Positions 1 to 5,514 of a stretch of 5,555 nucleotides of DNA are shown in pieces; the stretch's first letter is position 1; every line of letters starts with the position of its first letter. Position numbers and translations under genes: made by a program. Below the pieces are notes generated by a model that was not told the DNA's origin, searched no databases, and was given only the letters and a program-made list of their open reading frames with translations. The stretch comes from Acidobacteriota bacterium (GTDB taxonomy: Bacteria; Acidobacteriota; Aminicenantia; UBA2199): the NCBI GenBank assembly GCA_021817755.1, contig JAKAGC010000318.1, forward strand, positions 1-5,555, in the 5' to 3' direction.

Positions 1-908
1 AACCTCTGGTAGCAGAGTTGTATGATTTCACTCTCTTTTCCCTCGACCTCTTCAAAAAAGTAGTGCTGGGAAACCAGGAATACCTGGATTTGATTTTAAA
101 CGGTCCTTACTCGATTAAAGTTCAGAATATGGGTTTGGTGGATGAGAATAATGCTCCCAATTTCTATCATGGGAAAGTACGCGTAATGGATTTCGAAGGA
201 AATGAGATTTGTAAATACGAACCGGGTGAGTATTTCAATTATGTGGCTGAGCATGTGGAACCCTGGTCCTACCTTAAATTCCCATATCTGAAAAAACGGG
301 GATGGAAAGGATTCGTTGAAGGAATCGATTCGAGTATTTACATGGCGACTCCATTATCCCGTTTGAATGTAGCAGATCGAATGGCGACACCGCGTGCAAA
401 TGAAGCCTTTGAAGAAATGTTCAAAACATTGGGATCCAAACCATGCCAGGCGCTTATGGCTGCACACTGGGCCCGTTTGGTGGAAATGATCCAGAATGCG
501 GAAACATTGCAATTCTATTGCTCTGATCCGGAAATAACGGGTGAAGATTACCGTGTGGTTCCCAAGCATATTACTGGTGAAGGAATCGGGATCGTTGAAG
601 CGATGCGAGGAACATTAACACATCACTATACCTGCGATAAAAATGGAATTTGTACAAGTGCCAATTTAATCGTGGGTACTACAAATAATAATGCTCCGAT
701 TCACATGGTAACGAAAAAAGCGGCTTCCTGGCTTATTCGCCCTGGAGTAGAACCAACGGAAAAAATCTTGAACATGGTAGAAATGGCTTTCCGGTCATTC
801 GACCCATGTTACAGTTGTGCCACTCACAGTTTACCGGGACAAATGCCTTTACATGTCCGGGTTCACAAAGGCGGCCAGGTATATCGTGAATTTAAACGAG
901 GCTGTTAA
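1..908 (+). CDS. [NiFe]-hydrogenase large (alpha) subunit, group 3 MvhA/HoxH type; 5' end outside window
   Basis: This is the catalytic subunit of a cytoplasmic [NiFe] hydrogenase, which holds the Ni-Fe(CN)2CO centre and splits or forms H2. The frame is open to the left edge: the first full codon is at 3-5 and reads P-L-V-A-E before the TTG at 18, so that TTG is internal. About 301 residues are present; group 3 large subunits are usually 420-490, so the N-terminal Cys pair lies upstream. Visible family motifs are GLVDENN, the HVEPW...KFPYLKK...GWKGFV block, PLSRLNVADRMATP, GEGIGIVEAMRGTLTHHY (601-630 region), and the C-terminal Ni-binding DPCYSCATH (801-827). Maturation cleavage is expected after that His, removing a 26-residue tail (828-905). 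The mid-protein blocks resemble Mvh-type (group 3c) more than NAD-linked group 3d enzymes, but this is from memory. If 3c, the partners MvhG/MvhD/HdrA would lie upstream. Unusually, the canonical EAPRG reads EAMRG. Confidence 0.95.
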   Translation, partial: PLVAELYDFTLFSLDLFKKVVLGNQEYLDLILNGPYSIKVQNMGLVDENNAPNFYHGKVRVMDFEGNEICKYEPGEYFNYVAEHVEPWSYLKFPYLKKRGWKGFVEGIDSSIYMATPLSRLNVADRMATPRANEAFEEMFKTLGSKPCQALMAAHWARLVEMIQNAETLQFYCSDPEITGEDYRVVPKHITGEGIGIVEAMRGTLTHHYTCDKNGICTSANLIVGTTNNNAPIHMVTKKAASWLIRPGVEPTEKILNMVEMAFRSFDPCYSCATHSLPGQMPLHVRVHKGGQVYREFKRGC

Positions 909-925
909 AATTTTCTGAAAACATT

Positions 926-1414
926 ATGAATACATTATTATTGGGCATGGGCAATCCTATTCTTTGCGATGACGCGGTAGGAATCCGTCTTGCGCGTTTC
1001 ATGTCGCCGCGATTGTCCCATGCCCCTCAACTCTCCTGCACTCCGACGATTATGGAGGAGTGTTCGGTAGGGGGACTGAATATACTGGAAATCATTACCG
1101 GTTATGAACAATTGATTATCCTGGATTCGATAAAGACTTCGGGGGCTTCTCCGGGAAAATGGTACCGGTTTACTGCCCAATCGCTGAAGGAAACGATGAA
1201 TCTCAATAATGTGCATGATGCCAATTTTGCTTCTGCATTGGAATTGGGACGACGAATCGGGTTACCACTCCCCATCGATGAGAATATTCATATCTTTGCC
1301 GTAGAAGTACTGGATAATATTACTTTTAGTGAAGTAATGTCCCCTCCTCTTGAAATTGGATTTCCTGAATATGCCGAAGAAATTTTTACAGAAATATATC
1401 AACTACTTTCATAA
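926..1414 (+). CDS. Hydrogenase maturation endopeptidase (HyaD/HybD/HoxW/HycI family)
   Basis: This Ni-dependent peptidase removes the C-terminal extension of the hydrogenase large subunit after nickel insertion, closing the active site. Its 162 residues are a normal family length. The N-terminus LLLGMGNPILCDDAVGIRLA matches the family GxGNxxxxDDxxG signature. The expected Ni-sensing residues are Asp16, Asp67 (in LIILDSIK) and His97 (in NNVHDANF), comparable to the acidic/acidic/His trio known for HybD and HycI. GLNILEIITGYEQLIILD and a final MSPPLEIGFPEYAEEI are also family-like. The gene starts 17 bp after the large subunit stop, and its likely substrate is that protein (cut after His of DPCYSCATH). 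No convincing Shine-Dalgarno precedes the ATG (TTTCTGAAAACATT), so translation may depend on coupling to the upstream gene. The function is firm; which group-specific subfamily it belongs to is not. Confidence 0.93.
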   Translation: MNTLLLGMGNPILCDDAVGIRLARFMSPRLSHAPQLSCTPTIMEECSVGGLNILEIITGYEQLIILDSIKTSGASPGKWYRFTAQSLKETMNLNNVHDANFASALELGRRIGLPLPIDENIHIFAVEVLDNITFSEVMSPPLEIGFPEYAEEIFTEIYQLLS

Positions 1415-1441
1415 TTTTCCTTTTTACGTTAAAATATAACT

Positions 1442-2842
1442 ATGACAACAAAAGATGAATCCCGTACCGCGTCCATATCCTCAAACGAGGGAATACAAGT
1501 CGAAAAAAAACACCTGTTGTATAACTTATTAAAACAGAGGACATTGTGGCTTATCCGGCTTCGCTGGTTTGTTCCACCCGGACTTTTGGCAGCGATATGG
1601 GTCGCTCACTGGATCGGTTTTGATTTTTACCGGCAGGGAGTCTTGAACGTAGCCATATTTATATTTGTATACAATAGTATTTTGCATCTGATTTATTTGT
1701 GGCTGATAAAAGACCCAAGGCGGAATGTTCCGTTGTTTACCTCCTTCCAGGGAGGGTTGGATTACCTCGCACTGTTTTTACTTATTCATTATACAGGCGG
1801 GATATCGAGTCCTGTCGTAATGTTTTTTATATTTCCGGTTCTGCTGGCTTCGATTCTTTTAAAGCGGCGTGCAACATGGGTTTTTGCAAACCTGGCAGTA
1901 ATTGGGATGTGTGGTATCGCTTTATTGGAATTTTTTTCAGTGATTCCCTCCTATGGAATTTTCCTGATGGGAGAACGCTATGGATTGGAGCCGGGAGCCT
2001 CCATGCATATCGGAATTTTGATATTATTTCTTGCTGCCGCGGTTTACATTACCGCGTTTTTAAGTTCCAGTATCATGGAAGTTTTGAAGCAGAGAGTTAT
2101 CGATCTGTCCATATCTCATGAAGAAATGGAAACGCTTAACCAGTTACGGGATCGCTTCATGCTCCAGGTGGCACATAATTTAAAAGAACCTCTTTCTGCT
2201 ACTGTAGATATGCTGGACGTACTGAACAGGGAATACGTGGGCACATTGAATGAAAAGCAAAGAGATTATGTGGAACGTATCGACGGACGCTTAAAAACGA
2301 TGATCTCCATGATTAGGGATTTACTGATCCTGGCAAGAACACGCGAAGAAACACGTAAACTCCGTTTGGAAACTGTCGATTTAAAAGAAATCGTTACACG
2401 AATTGGAAAACTTTATTCGGAGAAAGCCCAAAGGAAAGGAATTGATTTTCATTTGGAAATGGAAGACCATCAGATACTAACCGAAGGTGATAAAGACATG
2501 TTGGAACAGATGGTGGAGAATCTATTATCCAATGCCATCAAATATACTGAAAAAGGGAGTGTGGAGGTTAAATTGGTGGCTCGGTCCGATGGGTGGGTAA
2601 TATTCCAGGTAAAGGATTCGGGTATCGGGATACCACCGGAAGATATACAGAACTTGTTTACGGATTTTTTCAGAGCAAGAAATGCAAGAAAATTACAGGC
2701 TTTGGGAACAGGTTTGGGACTATCATTAATCAAACAGACGGCAGAGCAACATAAAGGAACGGTTGAGGTTCATTCGGAAGAAGGAAGGGGATCGCTTTTT
2801 ACCGTTCGATTACCATATAATCATCCATTACCAACTGAATAA
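1442..2842 (+). CDS. Six-TM sensor histidine kinase with RegB-like membrane domain
   Basis: This is a membrane sensor kinase of 466 residues. A hydrophilic N-terminal tail (about 1-38) precedes an RLRWF motif and six hydrophobic segments, approximately 42-60, 67-89, 104-117, 124-141, 146-168 and 186-208. Between TM3 and TM4 is YTGGISSPV (Gly119-Gly120...Pro124), followed by FFIFPVLLAS. This resembles the GGxxNPF quinone-interaction motif of RegB/PrrB redox sensors, with Asn and Phe replaced. A short helical linker leads to the HisKA box with His245 (VAHNLKEPL). The ATPase domain is complete: N-box Asn360/Asn364 (NLLSNAIKY), G1 at Asp392 (DSGIGIP), an F-box (LFTDFFRA), G2 at 422-426 (GTGLG) and a final GRGSLFTVRLP. 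There is no receiver domain and no adjacent response regulator. It lies 27 bp after the hydrogenase protease, so co-transcription is likely; a redox or H2-status role is inferred from motif and location. No clear ribosome binding site precedes the ATG. Confidence 0.92.
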   Translation: MTTKDESRTASISSNEGIQVEKKHLLYNLLKQRTLWLIRLRWFVPPGLLAAIWVAHWIGFDFYRQGVLNVAIFIFVYNSILHLIYLWLIKDPRRNVPLFTSFQGGLDYLALFLLIHYTGGISSPVVMFFIFPVLLASILLKRRATWVFANLAVIGMCGIALLEFFSVIPSYGIFLMGERYGLEPGASMHIGILILFLAAAVYITAFLSSSIMEVLKQRVIDLSISHEEMETLNQLRDRFMLQVAHNLKEPLSATVDMLDVLNREYVGTLNEKQRDYVERIDGRLKTMISMIRDLLILARTREETRKLRLETVDLKEIVTRIGKLYSEKAQRKGIDFHLEMEDHQILTEGDKDMLEQMVENLLSNAIKYTEKGSVEVKLVARSDGWVIFQVKDSGIGIPPEDIQNLFTDFFRARNARKLQALGTGLGLSLIKQTAEQHKGTVEVHSEEGRGSLFTVRLPYNHPLPTE

Positions 2843-2870
2843 GAAAAGTACGAACAAAGCGGAATTGATG

Positions 2871-2899
2871 TTGATTTATTCATAATTATCTGATAACAT
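2871..2899 (+). promoter_or_regulatory. Candidate sigma70-like promoter for the ParB-like gene (distal)
   Basis: TTGATT (2871-2876) and TAACAT (2894-2899) are 17 bp apart, each matching 4 of 6 consensus bases. An odd palindrome TTATC-T-GATAA (2886-2896) overlaps the -10, and a second dyad begins at its last base. Transcription from here would give a leader of about 125 nt containing the dyads and the two-codon ORF. The evidence is weak, and a TATAAT at 2997 is a competitor. Confidence 0.25.
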
Positions 2900-2913
2900 G
2901 TGAGAACCTCACA
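2899..2913. promoter_or_regulatory. Inverted repeat TGTGAG-AAC-CTCACA, candidate operator
   Basis: This is a perfect 6-bp inverted repeat with a 3-nt centre in the non-coding region between the histidine kinase and the ParB-like gene. It looks like a CRP/FNR-type site (TGTGA...TCACA), but its inner spacing is 5 instead of the 6 of a standard CRP box. No T-run follows, so it is not an intrinsic terminator. It sits where the start point of the distal candidate promoter would fall, which would suit a repressor. The right arm continues as TCACAGGT, an 8-mer found again in a palindrome inside the next gene. Confidence 0.35.
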
Positions 2914-2919
2914 GGTAAT

Positions 2920-2940
2920 AGTATTAATTTCGTCAATACT
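2920..2940. repeat. AT-rich inverted repeat AGTATT-N9-AATACT
   Basis: A 6-bp dyad with a 9-nt loop lies 6 bp downstream of the TGTGAG/CTCACA dyad. It is the third dyad in about 55 bp, with TTATC-T-GATAA (2886-2896) the first. It could be a weak hairpin in the leader RNA or part of a regulator site; short AT-rich dyads also arise by chance. Confidence 0.2.
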
Positions 2941-2964
2941 TAATATGAAGTGATATTCTACCTC

Positions 2965-2989
2965 AGGAGGTTTTTATTTAATGTGGTAA
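2965..2989 (+). other. Strong Shine-Dalgarno plus two-codon ORF (ATG TGG TAA)
   Basis: AGGAGG (2965-2970) is the strongest ribosome binding sequence in the window. The first ATG after it (2981, 10 nt away) opens a frame of only Met-Trp-stop (ending 2989), 41 bp before the ParB-like start. It could be a minimal leader ORF that parks or recycles ribosomes, the relic of a lost gene start, or a chance purine run. Nothing in the sequence decides among these. Confidence 0.25.
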
Positions 2990-2996
2990 GTTAAAT

Positions 2997-3002
2997 TATA
3001 AT
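2997..3002 (+). promoter_or_regulatory. Candidate -10 element (proximal) for the ParB-like gene
   Basis: A perfect TATAAT lies 28 bp before the ATG, giving an expected leader of about 20 nt, similar to the leaders inferred for the two downstream genes. The matching -35 position (2974-2979, TTATTT) is poor, so this promoter would be weak or activator-dependent. If it is used, the two-codon ORF at 2981 is not transcribed from it. Confidence 0.3.
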
Positions 3003-3030
3003 TGTCTCAATAAGCACACAGTAGGAGCAA

Positions 3031-3897
3031 ATGGATATTAAAAACTATTTCATATACTATTTAAAGGAACGCGATTTATTCAATATCTCATACCCAATTA
3101 ATGAGTTACAGTTAAAAGAATTGAAAGAAAAATTGCATCCCTTACCTTTGATAGTAGTAAACACCAATCTGGAAATCATCTCCGGTATGGAGTATCTTTT
3201 CTTATTTAAGAATGAAGATATATACGGAATCGATGTGATGGAAATTGACATCACAGATAAAGATGCGCTTTTTCTGGCTTATAATCTTAAAAGCCGGTTC
3301 ACAGGTGTGAACTCTTATGAGAAACTTTTATTTATAAAAAAGGTTTTAACCTTCGCTGATCCGGGAGAAATTCACAGACGCACAGGGATCGATATCGCGA
3401 TTACTCCGGATTTAAGGAAACACCTAAGACTTTTAACAGGAGAAAAATTCCGGGATGGGTTGGCAACAGATGCATTTACAATCAAAACAGCAATAAAAAT
3501 TGCAAATTTCGATGAAAAAGACCGGGACGTATTACTTTCTGTTTTCTCAAAAGTTCCCTTTACCAGCAGCCATCAACAAAAAATTATTGAAATGTCGGAA
3601 GAGATCCGGTTTAGAGATAAACAAGGTTTAACGGAGATTTTTTCCTCACTGGGAATAGGAGAGCTTTTGGAAAATGATAAACCTCAAAAAGAGATCATCG
3701 AACGGTTATACACACACCGTTTTCCACTTTACAAAGAAGCAGAAACCCAATGGCAAAATGAAATAGAGACTCTTGGGCTTCCTAAAAATATCAAAGTGAC
3801 TCACTGGCCTTATTTTGAGAAAAAATCCCTTGATATTTCGATTACTGTGGAAGATATGGCTCACTTAAAGCAGATATCAGAAAAATTGAAACATTAA
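3031..3897 (+). CDS. Divergent stand-alone ParB-like (ParB/Srx N-terminal fold) protein
   Basis: The product has 288 residues. After an N-terminal helix, residues 37-105 read like a ParB/sulfiredoxin-fold domain: the strand PLIVV (39-43), then LEIISGMEYLFLF (47-59) at the place of the usual x-x-I-x-G-x-R-R-x-x-A, then DIYGIDVMEID and an ALFLAYNLKSRF...NSYEK stretch (79-98) matching the ParB ALxxNxxR...NxxE pattern. The basic GxRR residues that bind nucleotide in ParB are replaced by Gly52-Met-Glu-Tyr. The middle (about 106-185) is helical and could hold the helix-turn-helix. The tail (LGLPKNIKV...WPYFEKKSLDISI, 248-271) looks like a small separate alpha/beta domain. AGGAG (3023-3027) lies 3 nt before the ATG, and an in-frame TAG at 3022 excludes an upstream start. 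No ParA is adjacent, so plasmid or chromosome segregation is doubtful; a DNA-binding or regulatory role is inferred. I recall, unchecked, similar proteins encoded beside SplB-type radical SAM proteins. Confidence 0.7.
   Translation: MDIKNYFIYYLKERDLFNISYPINELQLKELKEKLHPLPLIVVNTNLEIISGMEYLFLFKNEDIYGIDVMEIDITDKDALFLAYNLKSRFTGVNSYEKLLFIKKVLTFADPGEIHRRTGIDIAITPDLRKHLRLLTGEKFRDGLATDAFTIKTAIKIANFDEKDRDVLLSVFSKVPFTSSHQQKIIEMSEEIRFRDKQGLTEIFSSLGIGELLENDKPQKEIIERLYTHRFPLYKEAETQWQNEIETLGLPKNIKVTHWPYFEKKSLDISITVEDMAHLKQISEKLKH
3297..3312. repeat. Perfect 16-bp palindrome GTTCACA-GG-TGTGAAC inside the ParB-like gene
   Basis: Seven-base arms flank a GG centre, within codons for the N-terminal domain of the ParB-like protein. 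The arms resemble the TTTCAC/GTGAAA halves of parS, but the centre is not the CACGTG of canonical parS. It shares TCACAGGT with the right arm of the upstream dyad at 2899-2913. The shorter word TCACAG also occurs at 3251 and 3372, so four copies lie within about 470 bp. It may be a binding site or may simply be coding sequence. Confidence 0.3.
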
Positions 3898-3943
3898 ATC
3901 GCTATATTTTTCTCATTTAACCTTTTTCCCATCTGTATTACAG

Positions 3944-3960
3944 AAAGAATAAAATTCTTT
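3944..3960. repeat. AT-rich dyad AAAGAAT-AAA-ATTCTTT after the ParB-like gene
   Basis: A perfect 7-bp inverted repeat with an AAA loop lies 46 bp after the ParB-like stop and just upstream of the candidate promoter of the next gene. The stem has a single G-C pair and only a short T-run at its end (TTT, then TCG), so at best it is a weak terminator. An operator for the adenosine kinase gene is an alternative. Confidence 0.25.
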
Positions 3961-3971
3961 TCGAAGTGTGC

Positions 3972-4000
3972 TTGAATTAGCGTTCTATTTATGTTAAAAC
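3972..4000 (+). promoter_or_regulatory. Candidate sigma70-like promoter for the adenosine-specific kinase
   Basis: TTGAAT (3972-3977) is separated by 17 bp from TAAAAC (3995-4000). The -35 hexamer is identical to that of the stronger promoter on the opposite strand near the right edge. Transcription would begin near 4007, leaving a leader of about 26 nt that contains the GGAGG. The -10 matches only 4 of 6 bases. Confidence 0.4.
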
Positions 4001-4019
4001 GTCATATACGAATTTTACC

Positions 4020-4024
4020 GGAGG
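4020..4024 (+). promoter_or_regulatory. Ribosome binding site (GGAGG) that fixes the kinase start
   Basis: GGAGG lies 8 nt before the ATG at 4033, which is ideal spacing. This favours 4033 over the in-frame ATG at 3991, which has no Shine-Dalgarno sequence, would overlap the candidate -10 region and would add 14 residues not typical of the family. Confidence 0.8.
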
Positions 4025-4032
4025 TCTTTATC

Positions 4033-4515
4033 ATGGAATTAGAATTAGTAAAAATCGAAAATCAGGAAGAATTAAATCTTATTCTGGGTCAATCACATTT
4101 TATTAAAACAGTAGAAGATATTCACGAAGCGTTAGTTAACACAGTTCCCAATATTAAATTCGGATTGGCTTTTTGTGAAGCTTCTGGAAAATGTTTAATC
4201 CGATGGACAGGTACAGATGAAAAATTAATAAAACTAGCTCAAGAGAATGCAACGAAAATCGGAGCAGGACATTCATTCATTTTATTCCTGGAAAATTCAT
4301 TTCCCATCAATGTATTGCCCGTAATTCGGCAGGTCCCGGAAGTATGTAGAATTTATTGCGCTACTGCAAATCCACTGGAAGTAATCATTGCTAAATCCGA
4401 TCAAGGTCGAGGAATAATGGGAGTTATAGATGGTTCATCCCCCATTGGAATCGAAGGGGACGAAGATATTGCATGGCGTAAAGGATTCCTGAGAAAAATC
4501 GGATACAAACTCTAA
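4033..4515 (+). CDS. Adenosine-specific kinase family protein (PF04008 / COG1839)
   Basis: The product has 160 residues, the usual length for this single-domain family. Recognisable family blocks are MELELVKIE at the start, HFIKTVEDIHEALV, FGLAFCEASGKCLIRWTGTDE, the highly conserved IGAGHSFILFLE (His80), FPINVLPVIRQVPEVC, IYCATANPLEVIIA, and GRGIMGVIDGSSPIGIE near the C-terminus. A Pyrobaculum homologue was reported to bind adenosine and AMP, but not ADP or ATP, and to carry a modified histidine read as a phosphate intermediate. I infer that His80 is the equivalent, without an alignment. The physiological role is not established; purine nucleoside salvage is the usual suggestion. The protein is cytoplasmic, with no signal peptide or TM segment. 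The gene has its own candidate promoter and strong RBS, looks monocistronic, and converges on the CDF gene with a 20-bp gap. Confidence 0.92.
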   Translation: MELELVKIENQEELNLILGQSHFIKTVEDIHEALVNTVPNIKFGLAFCEASGKCLIRWTGTDEKLIKLAQENATKIGAGHSFILFLENSFPINVLPVIRQVPEVCRIYCATANPLEVIIAKSDQGRGIMGVIDGSSPIGIEGDEDIAWRKGFLRKIGYKL

Positions 4516-4535
4516 CGATTCTTTGAATACTTATA

Positions 4536-5453
4536 TTATACCAATTCTTTATTAGAACATTTATCCGTTTCAAATTGAAGGGTGATATGAGTTATACCGA
4601 AATTATCTTGTAATCTTTCTTCAATACGTTTTAAAATGGATTCGGTCTCACTCACCCTCATATCACTCACTTCAACGTGGGCTTCAAAGTGGATATTCTT
4701 TTCATCGAGCCGCCAGATATGGACATGGTGAATATTCTTAATTTGGGAGACATTTTCAATCTCTTTTTTAATCTCTTTCATGGAGATATATTCAGGAGTA
4801 CGCATCATCAAAATATCGATTGCCTCTTTTAAAATCCCGTAACTCTCATAAAGAATATATAATGAAATTAAAATCGTAAGAAGAGGATCGATCCAATAAA
4901 TATTCAGAGTTATTATAAAAATGCCTCCGGCAATAACTGCGACACTGGAAACGGTATCCCCCAGTAGGTGAATATATGCAGAACGGATATTCAGATTCTC
5001 TTTTGAATCTTTTTTTAATAACCATGTCCCGATAATATTGGCCACCAATCCGATTACTGCAATAATAATCATCATTCCGCCGCGGATTGGTTTAGGGGAA
5101 ATAAATCTCATATAGGCTTCTTTTATAAGAAATATACAAATCACCATCATTGTTCCGGCATTAAATACAGCCGCAAGTATTTCCGCTCGTTTCAACCCAA
5201 AGGTATTGCGATAGGATTTCGGTTTCCTTCCCAGTCGTAAGGCGATATAACTGATAATGATCGCTATAGCATCATTTAAATTGTGAAATGCATCGGAAAG
5301 AAGCGAGAGACTGTGGGAAAGCAACCCTCCAATTACTTCTACAAACGCAATAAGAAAGTTGAGTAAAATTGTGATTATGATTCGTGTAATGGGGGCAGAC
5401 AAATCAACCCCATTATCGCCATTATCATTGAAATGATGATGATTATGTTCCAT
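4536..5453 (-). CDS. Cation diffusion facilitator (CDF) zinc exporter, CzcD/ZitB-like
   Basis: This is a proton-coupled inner-membrane exporter of Zn2+ and similar divalent metals, 305 residues long. A short His-rich cytoplasmic N-terminus (MEHNHHHF) precedes six TM segments. The metal site is intact: His57 and Asp61 in TM2 (LLSDAFHNLNDA) and His162 and Asp166 in TM5 (YIHLLGDTVSS). This 2-His/2-Asp set is the zinc-preferring arrangement of CzcD, ZitB and ZnT proteins, unlike the four-carboxylate-side sites of Mn exporters. FGLKRAEILAAVFNAG after TM2 is a family hallmark. The TM4-TM5 loop is short, without the His-rich stretch seen in some relatives. The C-terminal cytoplasmic domain (from about 210) carries HHVHIWRLD and ITHITLQFE, the usual dimerisation and metal-sensing fold. 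The ATG at 5453 is the only one in frame before an upstream stop (5487-5489); its RBS is weak (GGAAA). No metal-responsive regulator is in the window. Exact substrate is inferred. Confidence 0.95.
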   Translation of the reverse strand: MEHNHHHFNDNGDNGVDLSAPITRIIITILLNFLIAFVEVIGGLLSHSLSLLSDAFHNLNDAIAIIISYIALRLGRKPKSYRNTFGLKRAEILAAVFNAGTMMVICIFLIKEAYMRFISPKPIRGGMMIIIAVIGLVANIIGTWLLKKDSKENLNIRSAYIHLLGDTVSSVAVIAGGIFIITLNIYWIDPLLTILISLYILYESYGILKEAIDILMMRTPEYISMKEIKKEIENVSQIKNIHHVHIWRLDEKNIHFEAHVEVSDMRVSETESILKRIEERLQDNFGITHITLQFETDKCSNKELV

Positions 5454-5485
5454 TGAATTTCCGGACGGAGATTTTAAGATATAAG

Positions 5486-5514
5486 ATTATAAATCACTCT
5501 CACCCTTAATTCAA
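5486..5514 (-). promoter_or_regulatory. Sigma70-type promoter of the CDF exporter gene
   Basis: On the minus strand, TTGAAT (5509-5514) is followed after exactly 17 bp by a perfect TATAAT (5486-5491). The expected start is near 5479, giving a leader of about 25 nt before the ATG at 5453. This is the best promoter in the window. No obvious palindromic Zur, MerR or ArsR operator is visible between or around the hexamers. Confidence 0.65.

Noticed and set aside
18..20. TTG at 18 as the start of the hydrogenase subunit
   Set aside because: The frame stays open to the left edge with residues fitting the family, and the N-terminal Ni-binding Cys motif is missing, so the true start is outside the window.
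354..1216. Antisense open frames at 354-569 and 938-1216
   Set aside because: They lie opposite well-conserved hydrogenase and protease genes, and their translations are rich in Arg, Cys and His with no recognisable domain; they are shadows of real coding sequence.
1699..2121. Overlapping + frame inside the membrane part of the histidine kinase
   Set aside because: The kinase frame has clear TM and catalytic motifs throughout; the alternate frame shows no family features and no ribosome binding site.
2899..2920. Intrinsic terminator for the hydrogenase operon
   Set aside because: The 6-bp stem has a 3-nt loop but no T-run follows it (GGTAATAG), so it does not meet the usual criteria.
3297..3312. 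Canonical parS site
   Set aside because: The arms are similar, but canonical parS (TGTTTCACGTGAAACA) has a CACGTG centre; here the centre is CACAGGTG and the length differs.
3991..4032. Earlier in-frame ATG at 3991 for the adenosine-specific kinase
   Set aside because: It has no Shine-Dalgarno and overlaps the candidate -10 region, and the 14 extra residues do not look like the family; ATG 4033 has GGAGG at 8 nt.
4516..4535. Shared bidirectional terminator between the two convergent genes
   Set aside because: Only a 4-bp ATTC/GAAT stem (4518-4528) is visible; it is too weak to call.
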